Shown here piece after piece: positions 49,155 through 57,621 of a stretch of 64,000 nt of DNA. Positions within the stretch are counted from its first letter, which is position 1; each line of letters starts with the position of its first letter. The position numbers were made by a program, and so were the translations under genes. The DNA comes from JADHLJ01 sp038118725 (GTDB lineage: Bacteria; Pseudomonadota; Alphaproteobacteria; Thalassobaculales; Thalassobaculaceae): contig JAYOIK010000023.1 of the NCBI GenBank assembly GCA_038118725.1, forward strand, positions 3,892 to 67,891, in the 5' to 3' direction. Below the pieces are notes generated by a model. The model searched no databases. It was not told the DNA's origin and saw only the letters and a program-made list of their open reading frames with translations.

Positions 49155-50363
49155 ATGTCTCTCAAACGAGGCCGCAAGTTTCTCAACACCCCTGGTCCGA
49201 CCAATGTGCCGGAGCGCGTGTTGAACGCCATGCACCGCCAGACCCTGGACCTGTCGGACCCGGATTTCCTGGATGTCTCTAAATCCTGCTTTCTCGACAT
49301 GCGCAAGGTGATCCAAACCAAGGGCGAGATTTTTCTGTACGCCTCGAACGGTCATGGTGCTTGGGAAGCCGCCCTTTCGAACGTGTTCGAGCCCGGCGAT
49401 CTGGTGCTCGTGCCGGAAAGCGGTAACTTCTCGAATTCATGGTCGGTCATGGCCGAGGCCCTGCACTTAAAGGTGGAGACCATTCCCGGCGACTGGCGCC
49501 GTGCGCTTCGGCCCGAGGCCGTCGAGGCGCGGCTGAAGCAAGACACCAAGGGCGAGATCAAGGGCATCCTGCTGATCCACACGGACACGGCAACGGGCAT
49601 TACCTGTGACATCCCCGCCGTGCGCGCGGCGATCGACTCCGCCGGACATCCGGCGCTGCTGCTGGTCGACACCGTCGCCGCGCTAGGCACTTGTGATTAC
49701 CGCATGGATGACTGGGGCATCGACGTCACCGTCAGCGCCTCGCAGAAAGGCATGATGATGCCGCCGGGTCTCGGCATCGTCGCGGCCAACGACAAGGCAT
49801 TGGCGGTCACCGCCAAAACCAAGATGCCCCGGCATTATTGGGATTGGAAAACCCGCATGGAGGCGGCCCACTACCGCAAGTTCTGTGGTACCGCGCCGCA
49901 ATTGATGGTCTTCGGCATGCGCGAGGCCTTGAACATGCTGTTCGAGGAAGGCTTGGAGACGGTGTTCGAGCGCCATCGGGTATTGGCCGGCGCGACCCAC
50001 GCGGCGGTCGAGGTCTGGGGACAGGCCGGCTCGCTCTATCTCAACGCCTCCGAGCCCAGGGAACGTTCGGTCGGCGTGACCACGATCCGCACCGCCGACG
50101 GCATCGACGCCAACGAGTTTCGCGTTGTGTGCCGCGACGAGATGATGGCCGGCCTCGGCGGCGGTCTCGGCGATTTCGACGGCAAGGCCTTCCGCATCGC
50201 CCATATGGGCGACACCAACGCGCCGATGCTCTATGGCGCGCTGGGAGCGGTCGAATCGACGCTGAGCTATCTCAACATCCCCTACGCGAGCGGCGGCGTC
50301 ACCGCGGCGGTCGACCACGTCACCCAGGCCAAGAAAACCGGCGCGGGGCCGTTTACGTACTAA
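49155..50363 (+). CDS. Class V aminotransferase, serine/alanine-glyoxylate or ureidoglycine-glyoxylate type
   Basis: PLP aminotransferase (402 aa). The N-terminus KRGRKFLNTPGPTNVPERVL is typical of SgaA/AGT/PucG relatives, followed by ASNGHGAWEAALSNVFEPGD, ILLIHTDTATGITCDIPAVR and LLLVDTVAALGTCDYRMDDW. The PLP Lys is in VSASQKGMMMPPGLGIVA, near residue 200. The exact glyoxylate donor cannot be told: serine (glyoxylate/one-carbon cycle) or ureidoglycine (purine breakdown, which would connect it with the purine island). ATG 49155 follows a GGGAG site. It is divergent from the CoA-transferase gene. Confidence 0.85.
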   Translation: MSLKRGRKFLNTPGPTNVPERVLNAMHRQTLDLSDPDFLDVSKSCFLDMRKVIQTKGEIFLYASNGHGAWEAALSNVFEPGDLVLVPESGNFSNSWSVMAEALHLKVETIPGDWRRALRPEAVEARLKQDTKGEIKGILLIHTDTATGITCDIPAVRAAIDSAGHPALLLVDTVAALGTCDYRMDDWGIDVTVSASQKGMMMPPGLGIVAANDKALAVTAKTKMPRHYWDWKTRMEAAHYRKFCGTAPQLMVFGMREALNMLFEEGLETVFERHRVLAGATHAAVEVWGQAGSLYLNASEPRERSVGVTTIRTADGIDANEFRVVCRDEMMAGLGGGLGDFDGKAFRIAHMGDTNAPMLYGALGAVESTLSYLNIPYASGGVTAAVDHVTQAKKTGAGPFTY

Positions 50364-50395
50364 ACTCGGATCATAGCAGCCGAAAAGCCCCGATC

Positions 50396-51112
50396 TCAAA
50401 ACGGGATCAAGCGCTCCAACGCCTGGTTTAGCTGGCTCATCAGCACATGATCGCCGAACCGCGCGTCCGGGTGGTAGATTCGCGCGAGCTGGCGAAACCG
50501 GGTCCGGATCGCGGCGCGGTCGGGCATGGCATAGGGCGAGAAGCCCAGCGCGTGGAGCGCGTCGCCCCGGGAGAGCACCCCCTTTTCCAATGGCCGCAGC
50601 CGGATCGTCTCGATGGTCCGAAGCAAGCTATCGACCTCCTCGGACGCCCGCGCGCCGGCACGCTCGGCTTCGGCGCGCGCCGCCTTGTCGGCGTCACTCT
50701 CCAGCGCGATCTCCTGTTCCCCCGCCGCCAGGTCAAGCGCCAGGGAAAGCGCGCGCCGGAGATCCGCCATGGCGTAGCCGGCGGGCAGTCGGACCTGGAG
50801 CCGCGGCTTGCGACGCAGCACCCGACCTTTCGACGGCCCCGAGCGTAGGGTCACGACCTCTCGATCATCCGCCGCCGGTTCCCCCGGGTCCGGGACAAGG
50901 GCCAGCGCGTCCTCGGGCATTAGCAATAGGACAGCGCGCGCAAGGTCACCCGCGCTCACGCCGCGCTTTTCGGCCAAGGCCGTCACCTTGTCGCGAAATT
51001 TCGAGTGACAGGGCACGACATAGGCCTTGCCCCGCGCTTCCCCGGCAAGGGCCCGGCCATCGCCCTGGGCCGCGCTTTCTCGCGCGAAGGTCGCTGTGGG
51101 ATCGTCGGGCAT
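50396..51112 (-). CDS. J-domain protein of unknown role
   Basis: 238-residue protein with a C-terminal J-domain: LHALGFSPYAMPDRAAIRTR followed by QLARIYHPDARFGDHVLMSQ, with the HPD motif near residue 216 and a final helix LNQALERLIPF. The N-terminal 160 residues are charged, with a stretch VPCHSKFRDKVTALAEKRGV and PSKGRVLRRKPRLQVRLPAG, not matching a known domain that I recognise. J-proteins stimulate Hsp70 ATPase; the client of this one is unknown. ATG 51112 is chosen (the frame extends one TTG codon further). It is convergent with the aminotransferase gene. Confidence 0.75.
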   Translation of the reverse strand: MPDDPTATFARESAAQGDGRALAGEARGKAYVVPCHSKFRDKVTALAEKRGVSAGDLARAVLLLMPEDALALVPDPGEPAADDREVVTLRSGPSKGRVLRRKPRLQVRLPAGYAMADLRRALSLALDLAAGEQEIALESDADKAARAEAERAGARASEEVDSLLRTIETIRLRPLEKGVLSRGDALHALGFSPYAMPDRAAIRTRFRQLARIYHPDARFGDHVLMSQLNQALERLIPF

Positions 51113-51256
51113 CAATCATCTACAAATAGGCATGTGAGTGAAAAGCAATACCAGATGTAGCGAAGTCTGCAAAGTCGCCGCTGAAAATCACCCGCGTGCC
51201 CCCCGGTCGCGATCGTTCCGATTGCGGGGGCGTCGCGCCGGGGTTATATCCCCAGG

Positions 51257-51454
51257 ATGAACGGCTATATCATCGCGCTTCTCATCGTTGCCATGGTGCT
51301 GGTCTTCGGGACCTTGGCCACGGGTCTGATCTCCTTCGCGCGTGGCGGCGAGGACGGTCCGCGGCGCTCCAACATCTTCATGCGGTATCGAGTGCTCTTC
51401 CAAGGCATCGCGATATTGCTGGTGGTGATTCTGATGGCCTTGGCCAAGGATTGA
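51257..51454 (+). CDS. HIG1-domain small membrane protein
   Basis: 65-residue protein with two membrane helices (IIALLIVAMVLVFGTLATGL and LFQGIAILLVVILMALA) and between them a conserved polar loop ending RRSNIFMRYRVLFQGI, the usual pattern of the hypoxia-induced (HIG1, PF04588) domain. In alphaproteobacteria such proteins are linked with respiratory complexes, and in mitochondria with cytochrome oxidase assembly; a role here is inferred only. It lies 40 bases upstream of the cobalamin adenosyltransferase gene, which is a common pairing in this class. Confidence 0.82.
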   Translation: MNGYIIALLIVAMVLVFGTLATGLISFARGGEDGPRRSNIFMRYRVLFQGIAILLVVILMALAKD

Positions 51455-51494
51455 TGCTGGCGGAGCGACGGCAATCGCGTCGAATGGATAAACC

Positions 51495-52064
51495 GTGGTC
51501 AAACTAACCAAGATCTACACCAGGGGCGGCGACACGGGGCAGACCTCGCTGGGTGATGGCACCCGCGTGGCCAAGCATTCCGACAGGCCGGCGGCCTACG
51601 GCACCGTCGATGAGGCCAACGCGGTGCTCGGTATCGCCAGGCTCCACGCGAGCGCGACGCGGGACGTGGACGCAATGCTGGCCCGAATTCAGAACGACCT
51701 GTTTGATCTGGGCGCCGATCTTTGCACGCCCGAGGCCGAAAACCCCAAATACCCGCCGCTGAGAATCGTTCAAGGCCAGATTGATCGCCTGGAATCGGAA
51801 ATCGATACGATGAATGCCGAGCTCGCGCCGCTGTCATCGTTCATTTTGCCCGGCGGATCGGCATTGGCGGCGCATCTGCACCACGCTCGGGTCGTGGCGC
51901 GTCGAGCCGAACGCGACATCACGCGGCTGACGGAGACTGAACAGATCAACCCGCTCGCGGTGAAGTACATCAATCGGCTGTCCGACCATCTCTTCGTGCT
52001 GGCGCGGCATGTCAACGGTAGGGGCGCCGGCGACGTGCTCTGGATACCGGGGCAAAACCGGTAG
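51495..52064 (+). CDS. PduO-type cob(I)alamin adenosyltransferase
   Basis: Makes adenosylcobalamin from cob(I)alamin and ATP (189 aa). The GTG start begins VKLTKIYTRGGDTGQTSLGD, the ATP-binding signature of the PduO/EutT-like type, followed by YGTVDEANAVLGIARL and RIQNDLFDLGADLCTPEAE. The C-terminal conserved part is FILPGGSALAAHLHHARVVA then RRAERDITRL and YINRLSDHLFVLARHVN. Length matches the family. It follows the HIG1 gene and is convergent with the permease gene. No cobalamin riboswitch was recognised upstream. Confidence 0.93.
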   Translation: MVKLTKIYTRGGDTGQTSLGDGTRVAKHSDRPAAYGTVDEANAVLGIARLHASATRDVDAMLARIQNDLFDLGADLCTPEAENPKYPPLRIVQGQIDRLESEIDTMNAELAPLSSFILPGGSALAAHLHHARVVARRAERDITRLTETEQINPLAVKYINRLSDHLFVLARHVNGRGAGDVLWIPGQNR

Positions 52065-52082
52065 CACCGTACCCGAAGCGCG

Positions 52083-53030
52083 CTAGGCGACCGCCGCCCC
52101 GTAGGCCCAACCACCGATCGCCGAGCCGAGGACCGCCAGCGTGACATACCAGACAAAAACCGAGCGGCTGACCAATGCCCATACGGCAACCGACGCGTAT
52201 AGGCTGGTGATGCCGCCGGCGACCAGAAAGGCCATCGCCGCCCCCGGCGCCATGCCGAGCTCCAACAGCCCTCTAACCAAGGGAAGCGAGGCATAACCGT
52301 CGAGATAGATCGGCGCGCCGATGGTCACCGCGAGCGGGGTCGCCCAGGCCGTGTCGCCGCCGACGAAATCCACGATCAGTCGCGGCGGCAGGTAGGATCG
52401 AAGGAGGCCTTCCAAGGCAAAGGCGATTGTCAGCCATTTCAGCATCAGCCACGCGGTCGCGCGCGCCTCGACGAGAAATTGCCGGCGCCGCGCGGTATCA
52501 CGCCAGAACGGCCACATGACCTCCAGCGGGCCGCAACAGGCCGCATCGCCGCCGGAACCCGCGTTGGCACTGGCATCGGCGCGAACCGCCAGAGCGAAGC
52601 CACCGCGCGCCGTGACGAGAAGGGTCGCGAAACCTCCGAACAGGCCGATACCGAAGGCGATCGCGGTTTTGCCGATGGCGAAGGGCATGCCGAGGAGACC
52701 GGCTGTCACCGTCAACATCGCCGGATCGGTGATCGGCGAGGACAGCCAAAACGCCATGATTGGCGCCAGGGGTACTCCGCCCGCGAGCAATCCCGCAATG
52801 ATCGGCAGCACGCCGATCCCGCAAACAGGCGTAATCGCGCCAAGCGCCGACGCGGCGGCTATCATCGCCATGGTCCTGCCCTCGAAGGCACGGGTGATCA
52901 ACCCGTCGGCGCCGCTCGCCCTGATCGCCGACGACAGCAGGATCGCGAACAAAACGATCGGGGCAACGAACAACAGATTCTCGGCGACGAAAATGGCTGT
53001 CTCAATCACCGTCTCGACGAAAAGGCTCAT
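52083..53030 (-). CDS. Permease of the DUF318/ArsP-like family
   Basis: Integral membrane protein (315 aa) with eight or more helices. Features are FVAENLLFVAPIVLFAILLS, the Pro-rich conserved loop GAITPVCGIGVLPIIAGLLA near residue 80-100, and FWLSSPITDPAMLTVTAGLL just after it. These recur in the PF03773 permeases (ArsP and related), some of which export organoarsenicals or metals. A Cys pair (DAACCGPLEV) sits in the central cytoplasmic loop, near residue 165-172. ATG 53030 has GGAGG 8 bases upstream; the frame reaches 53117 without such a site. A divergent LysR regulator suggests inducible expression. Substrate unknown. Confidence 0.8.
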   Translation of the reverse strand: MSLFVETVIETAIFVAENLLFVAPIVLFAILLSSAIRASGADGLITRAFEGRTMAMIAAASALGAITPVCGIGVLPIIAGLLAGGVPLAPIMAFWLSSPITDPAMLTVTAGLLGMPFAIGKTAIAFGIGLFGGFATLLVTARGGFALAVRADASANAGSGGDAACCGPLEVMWPFWRDTARRRQFLVEARATAWLMLKWLTIAFALEGLLRSYLPPRLIVDFVGGDTAWATPLAVTIGAPIYLDGYASLPLVRGLLELGMAPGAAMAFLVAGGITSLYASVAVWALVSRSVFVWYVTLAVLGSAIGGWAYGAAVA

Positions 53031-53186
53031 GAGTAGACCTCCGAGGATAAGAGCATCGATGCATGGCCAAGGAAGCCGGCGCAACTCTTCGCTTCGCGTC
53101 AGCCGGTACTCCCGCATATCGATCTCCCATGACCATCAACCCTCGAGAGAATGGGGACTGGAATTTCAGCAACAAAACGAATAGTT

Positions 53187-53203
53187 TTGATATTAACGAT
53201 CAA
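53187..53203. promoter_or_regulatory. Possible LysR-type operator
   Basis: TTGAT-ATTAACG-ATCAA, a dyad in an AT-rich stretch between the permease and LysR genes, 26 bases before the LysR ATG. LysR regulators often bind such interrupted palindromes, but this is one occurrence only. Confidence 0.4.
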
Positions 53204-53228
53204 TTATTTTGAACAGTCGGCACTTGCC

Positions 53229-54107
53229 ATGAACCTGGACAGCGACCTTTTGCGAACCTTTGTCGCGATCTCCGACGCGGGTGGTTTTACAGCCGCGGCC
53301 GATGTGGTGGGGCGCACCCAATCAGCGGTCAGCATGCAGATGAAAAGGCTGGAGGAGAGCATCGGCGCGCCCTTGTTTCTGCGCTCCGGCAGGACATTCA
53401 CCTTGACCCATACCGGCGAAATCTTGCTGTCCAAGAGCCGGCGGGTTCTGGCCATGCTCGACGAAACGGCGGCCGCGGTCACCGGGGAAGCCTTGGATGG
53501 CGGGGTACGCGTCGGCATCCCAGACGAATATGGCTCGCCTTTCCTTCCCCGCATTCTCGCGCGGTTCGCCGATCTGCACCCCCTCGCGCGGGTTACGGTG
53601 ACCTGCGCCGCCTGCCAGAGCCTCCATGATCAAGTCATGCGGGGAAGCCTCGACCTGGCGGTGGAGATCGGCGACATGGATCAGGGAGACGGTGAACTTC
53701 TGGGCAATGAGCCCACGGTATGGGCGACCTCGTCTCGGCACCTGGTACATGAGCGCGACCCGTTGCCCTTGGCGCTGTTCGACGCGGCTTGCTGGTGGCA
53801 CGACCGCGCGATCGAGGTCCTGGAGCGGTCCGGCCGAGCCTATCGCGTCGCCTATACCAGCGCCGGGATCGCCGGTGTCGCCGCCGCGATCAATGCCGGC
53901 CTCGCCGTCGGGGTTCTCGGTCGCGAGACCCTTCCGGTAGGCGTTCGGGTTCTCTCGCCAGCCGAGGGCTTCGCCGAGTTGCCGCCGTCGAGAATCATCC
54001 TACGCCGGCGAAACGGCGCTGTTTCGCCCACCATTGAGAGCATGGCCGAGGCGTTGCGCCAAGCTTTCTTGGGCGGAGCAACGGACAAGACGGTTCGATC
54101 GGGTTAA
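53229..54107 (+). CDS. LysR-type transcriptional regulator
   Basis: 292-aa regulator with an N-terminal winged helix-turn-helix (MNLDSDLLRTFVAISDAGGF then TAAADVVGRTQSAVSMQMKR) and a C-terminal substrate-binding domain (VRVGIPDEYGSPFLPRILAR onwards, about residues 92-280). The DNA-binding part is typical, including the Q-S-A-V-S recognition helix. ATG 53229 gives the standard N-terminus. It is divergent from the ArsP-like permease gene, the most likely target; its effector is unknown. Its end overlaps the end of the convergent FAD oxidoreductase gene by 4 bases. Confidence 0.93.
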   Translation: MNLDSDLLRTFVAISDAGGFTAAADVVGRTQSAVSMQMKRLEESIGAPLFLRSGRTFTLTHTGEILLSKSRRVLAMLDETAAAVTGEALDGGVRVGIPDEYGSPFLPRILARFADLHPLARVTVTCAACQSLHDQVMRGSLDLAVEIGDMDQGDGELLGNEPTVWATSSRHLVHERDPLPLALFDAACWWHDRAIEVLERSGRAYRVAYTSAGIAGVAAAINAGLAVGVLGRETLPVGVRVLSPAEGFAELPPSRIILRRRNGAVSPTIESMAEALRQAFLGGATDKTVRSG

Positions 54108-55264
54108 TCGGCGAGTTTGAAGCGCGTCGCGTCCGCGAGAGCCGGACGATCCGGGCTCAGATCCTCGGCGGAAACCCCTTGCGCCAATAGCGTGTCGGGA
54201 AACGCGGAGCCGGTGGCGAGCGCGGCCGTGGCCAGCCCCATGCCCGGGGCGGTCTGGATGCCATAGCCTCCTTGCCCCGCGCACCAACAGAATCCGTCCA
54301 GTCCGGTTTCGAAACCAACCACCGGCGTCTTATCGGCAACGAAGGAGCGCAATCCGGCGCGCTTGCTGACCAGGCGTCCGACGGTCAAGGTCGCGTGGGT
54401 CTCAATCCGGTCTATGGCGATGGCGAGATCGAGTTCCTCGGGCTGCGCGTCACACGGCGCCGACGGGGTTTCGTCGGCCGGGCTGCCGAGCATGTGGCCG
54501 GCCTCGGGCTTCATATACCAGGATTCGTCAGCCGCGATCACGCCGGGAAGACGCGGAAGATCCAGCTCCGGCGGCGCGTCGAAGGTGAAGGCGGTACGCC
54601 GCTTCGGCACCAGCCCGATCGGCTTGGCGCCGACCATGGCGCCGATTTCGTCGGCCCAGGCACCCGCCGCGTTGATGACGATAGGCGCCGAAAACGCGCC
54701 TTCTCGGGTTGTCGCGCGCCATGTGGCGCCTTGTTTCTCAAGGGAGATCAACTCCGCATCGCCCACGAGGTTGGCGCCGCGCGCCCGAGCGCCACGCAAA
54801 TAGCCCCAGTGCAGAGCCGCGACGTCGATATCCTTGTCCTCGGGCGAATAGAGCCCCGCGACGATCAGGTCCCGGTTCAAGGCCGGGTGCAGCGCATGGG
54901 TCCCCTCGGCGTCTAGCAATCGGACACTCGTGGTCAGCTGGCTAACCTCGTCATATTCCGCCCGCAACGACCCCATGGTTTCCTCGGTCGCGACGAACAT
55001 GGTGCCACGAGGGGTGAGAATGGGCGCGTCGGCGAAGCCTTCGGGCGGTTCTTCGAGGAACGGTCGACTGGCCCGGTTGAACCCCCTGATCACCGCGTTC
55101 CCATAAGTCTCGACGAATAGCGCCGCCGAGCGTCCGGTCGTGTGATAGCCCGGCTGGCTCTCGCGTTCGAGGATCACGACCTTGCCCTGCCGCGACAGCT
55201 CATGCGCGGCGGAGGCGCCGGCCATGCCCGCGCCAATCACCAGGAAATCACAGGTTTCCGTCAT
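54104..55264 (-). CDS. FAD-dependent DAO-type oxidoreductase (D-amino acid/glycine oxidase-like)
   Basis: 386-aa flavoenzyme. The dinucleotide fold is at the start: MTETCDFLVIGAGMAGASAA (GxGxxG), then RSAALFVETYGNAVIRGFNR. Central and C-terminal DAO features are APIVINAAGAWADEIGAMVG and FCWCAGQGGYGIQTAPGMGL. Relatives oxidise sarcosine, glycine, D-amino acids or 2-hydroxyacids; the substrate cannot be told from this. ATG 55264 follows AAGGATC; the frame is open to 55459, but the extension would cover the region before the neighbouring gene. It is divergent from the surface carbohydrate gene and overlaps the LysR gene end. Confidence 0.88.
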   Translation of the reverse strand: MTETCDFLVIGAGMAGASAAHELSRQGKVVILERESQPGYHTTGRSAALFVETYGNAVIRGFNRASRPFLEEPPEGFADAPILTPRGTMFVATEETMGSLRAEYDEVSQLTTSVRLLDAEGTHALHPALNRDLIVAGLYSPEDKDIDVAALHWGYLRGARARGANLVGDAELISLEKQGATWRATTREGAFSAPIVINAAGAWADEIGAMVGAKPIGLVPKRRTAFTFDAPPELDLPRLPGVIAADESWYMKPEAGHMLGSPADETPSAPCDAQPEELDLAIAIDRIETHATLTVGRLVSKRAGLRSFVADKTPVVGFETGLDGFCWCAGQGGYGIQTAPGMGLATAALATGSAFPDTLLAQGVSAEDLSPDRPALADATRFKLAD

Positions 55265-55377
55265 GCCGTTTGATCCTTGAAAAGGTTCCGCGCCGAAACC
55301 GTAGGCGGCTGACCACGTCGGCTCAAGCCGTGATTTGTTCCTGGGCATTTTCCCGTCGATCTGGCATCCATTCGAGC

Positions 55378-56691
55378 ATGCGTCCGATCTATCTGCTAAT
55401 CGAGGAAGTAAACCGGGAATTGCTCTCGCGCCTGCGGATCGGTCGCGCGGCGGTAGCATTGGGTCACCCGGTTCTGATCGGTCAACAATGGTGGTTCACG
55501 GCGAATTTCGAGGCCTTGCCACCCGGCGTTGTCCTGTTCAAGGGCAACAACCGCATCCAGGCCCAGTTCATGCGGCAGGCCCGCAAGGCGGGGCACTTGA
55601 CCGCGTCGATCGACGAGGAGGCCTTCGTTTCCTCAAGCGCCACCGAGATCAATGCTCAGTACCACACCCTCGCGGAGACCTATTGTGATCTTTTTCTGAC
55701 CCAGGGCGCGTTTCAGCACGGTGTGCTCCTCGACCGCTTCCCCGCCGCGCGAGAGCGGGTCGTCATGACCGGCAACCCCAGGGCCGATCTACTGAGAGAC
55801 GCCCGGTTCAAGCCTTGGGACCCGTTGGTCGACCGATACCGGGCGAACCACGGACCCTATACTTTGATCAATACCAATTTCACGACCATCAACCCCAAGC
55901 TCGGCGACACCTACAGCTATTACCAGACATGTCTGCGGGTCGGGGTTCTGGACGATCCGGAGACGCCGCCCTACCAGCGCTTCATGACATGGTGCCGGTG
56001 GGAACGAAAGAATCTGAGGGCCATGACCACGCTTATTCACCGCCTCGCGGCGCGGCGGCAAGACCGGCGCATCGTTGTTCGCCCACACCCCTCCGAGAAC
56101 GCCGAGATCTGGATTGACCGGATGGCGGGACAGAGCGGCGTCGATGTGCAAGTCAAAGGTGATCATCTCGCCTGGATCGATCGGGCGGATATCCTCGTGC
56201 ATTCCGGCTGTTCAACCGGGCTTGAGGCGCATCTCCTGGGCCGACCCGCGATTAGTCTCACGCCCGGAGACTCGATGTGGAAGACCCCAGCGCTCTCCAA
56301 TATCGTCAACCCGGTCGCTACCACCGTCGATCAGGCCGAGACCTTGCTCGAGGAACCTCCATCCAAAGCCGAGCATTCCTCCGCCCTTGATGAATATCTC
56401 TTGGATACGCGGGGTTCGTTAGCCGCGGCGGAGCGCATTGCTGGTAGCTTGGCGACCCTATCCAAGCGCGCGCGCGATAGGTCGACGCCCGGCACCTCGG
56501 CGGTCGTCACCGCGCCGACGTCTCGGCGGATGGTCGAAAAGGCCTTCATCGATCTCGACGAAGTGCGCCGCCGGCTAAGGCTGGTGGAAGCCGCGATGGA
56601 TGTCGAGGAACCGGCGACGGTCCGAGAAGTCGGCCCCGCCGTTTTCCAGCTCGGCGACGGGTCGTCGCTCCAACCGAGGCCGGCCCCATGA
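55378..56691 (+). CDS. Surface carbohydrate biosynthesis-like protein (GT-B type)
   Basis: 437-residue protein. The start MRPIYLLIEEVNRELLSRLR and the parts ALPPGVVLFKGNNRIQAQFM, AGHLTASIDEEAFVSSSATE and TLINTNFTTINPKLGDTYSY resemble the group annotated as surface carbohydrate biosynthesis proteins. The core RRIVVRPHPSENAEIWIDRM then DHLAWIDRADILVHSGCSTG, GLEAHLLGRPAISLTPGDSM matches the nucleotide-binding half of GT-B enzymes such as CDP-glycerol transferases. The donor and acceptor are unknown. ATG 55378 begins the family N-terminus; the frame is open earlier. It overlaps the TPR gene downstream by 4 bases. Confidence 0.7.
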   Translation: MRPIYLLIEEVNRELLSRLRIGRAAVALGHPVLIGQQWWFTANFEALPPGVVLFKGNNRIQAQFMRQARKAGHLTASIDEEAFVSSSATEINAQYHTLAETYCDLFLTQGAFQHGVLLDRFPAARERVVMTGNPRADLLRDARFKPWDPLVDRYRANHGPYTLINTNFTTINPKLGDTYSYYQTCLRVGVLDDPETPPYQRFMTWCRWERKNLRAMTTLIHRLAARRQDRRIVVRPHPSENAEIWIDRMAGQSGVDVQVKGDHLAWIDRADILVHSGCSTGLEAHLLGRPAISLTPGDSMWKTPALSNIVNPVATTVDQAETLLEEPPSKAEHSSALDEYLLDTRGSLAAAERIAGSLATLSKRARDRSTPGTSAVVTAPTSRRMVEKAFIDLDEVRRRLRLVEAAMDVEEPATVREVGPAVFQLGDGSSLQPRPAP

Positions 56692-57557
56692 CCGGCGCGG
56701 TTCAGCGCAAGCGGTTGCGACAAGCATCACGATTGGCCGCGCAAGGCCGCCGTGAAGAAGCCGAAACACAGTTGAACGCGCTGGTCGCCACGACGCCCGA
56801 TTTCCCGGCGGCGTGGTTGAAGCTCGGACATGTTCGGCTCGCCGGCGACAAGCCACGAGAAGCATTCGAAGCCTATTCTCGGGCCGCGACTTTCATTGAG
56901 ACCGCCGCCGAGGCGAGCGCCAGGATTGGTCGTCTCGCCAAACCTGGACCCGCCGACCACCTACGCGCGCGCGGCTTCAAAATCGCTCTATTGGTGGATC
57001 CAACCCACGCGGCGGCCATAACCGATCTCGCCGATCTTCAGGGCGGAGTGTTGCTTAGCTGGTTCGCGGTCGCGGTCACCTCGAACGAAATCGAAATCGA
57101 TCCCTTTCGCGAATTGATCAATCGAGGCTGGACCGGCCGCGCGCATAGGCTCGCGAAGATCGCCGCCGTGACCAGACCTGGCTCGTCGACGACCCAGAAC
57201 GGTCTGGCAAACACGGCCTTTCGACGGGAGGATTTCGAAGCCAACGCGCGCTTTCTCGAGCGCGCCGCGCTGTGTTCACCGGACAATCGGGACATCCAGA
57301 TCGCCGCAATCGAGGCGTTTTTCCGAACAGGAGCGTTCGAGCGCGCCGAAGCCCACGCCACGCGGGCCCTGTCGATAGGCGATGCCTCGCCTGCCTCGCC
57401 CCCCTTGCTGTTCTGGCTCGGTCGGATACAACGGCGTCTGGGCCGGTACGCCGATGCTCGCGCGCGCTTCGCCGAAACGCTCGGGGCTGACGAAGATTTC
57501 CGGCTCTCGGTCGACCTTGTCGAACAAGGCGTGCGTCCCGAGGATTTCCAGCCTTGA
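56688..57557 (+). CDS. TPR-containing protein paired with the surface carbohydrate gene
   Basis: 289-aa protein with two TPR blocks, residues about 5-75 (RLAAQGRREEAETQLNALVA then KLGHVRLAGDKPREAFEAYS) and about 160-275 (SPDNRDIQIAAIEAFFRTGA then RIQRRLGRYADARARFAETL), around a middle part (about 85-155) with no recognised domain. No signal peptide or membrane helix is apparent. It starts inside the stop of the preceding gene (4-base overlap), so it is likely its partner, perhaps a scaffold in polysaccharide assembly. Exact function unknown. Confidence 0.7.
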   Translation: MTGAVQRKRLRQASRLAAQGRREEAETQLNALVATTPDFPAAWLKLGHVRLAGDKPREAFEAYSRAATFIETAAEASARIGRLAKPGPADHLRARGFKIALLVDPTHAAAITDLADLQGGVLLSWFAVAVTSNEIEIDPFRELINRGWTGRAHRLAKIAAVTRPGSSTTQNGLANTAFRREDFEANARFLERAALCSPDNRDIQIAAIEAFFRTGAFERAEAHATRALSIGDASPASPPLLFWLGRIQRRLGRYADARARFAETLGADEDFRLSVDLVEQGVRPEDFQP

Positions 57558-57621
57558 CCCAAGGGATGCTCGCCCGTCACCCTTGCAACGCCGACCCAAT
57601 ATCCAGAAAGCGATTTAGGAC

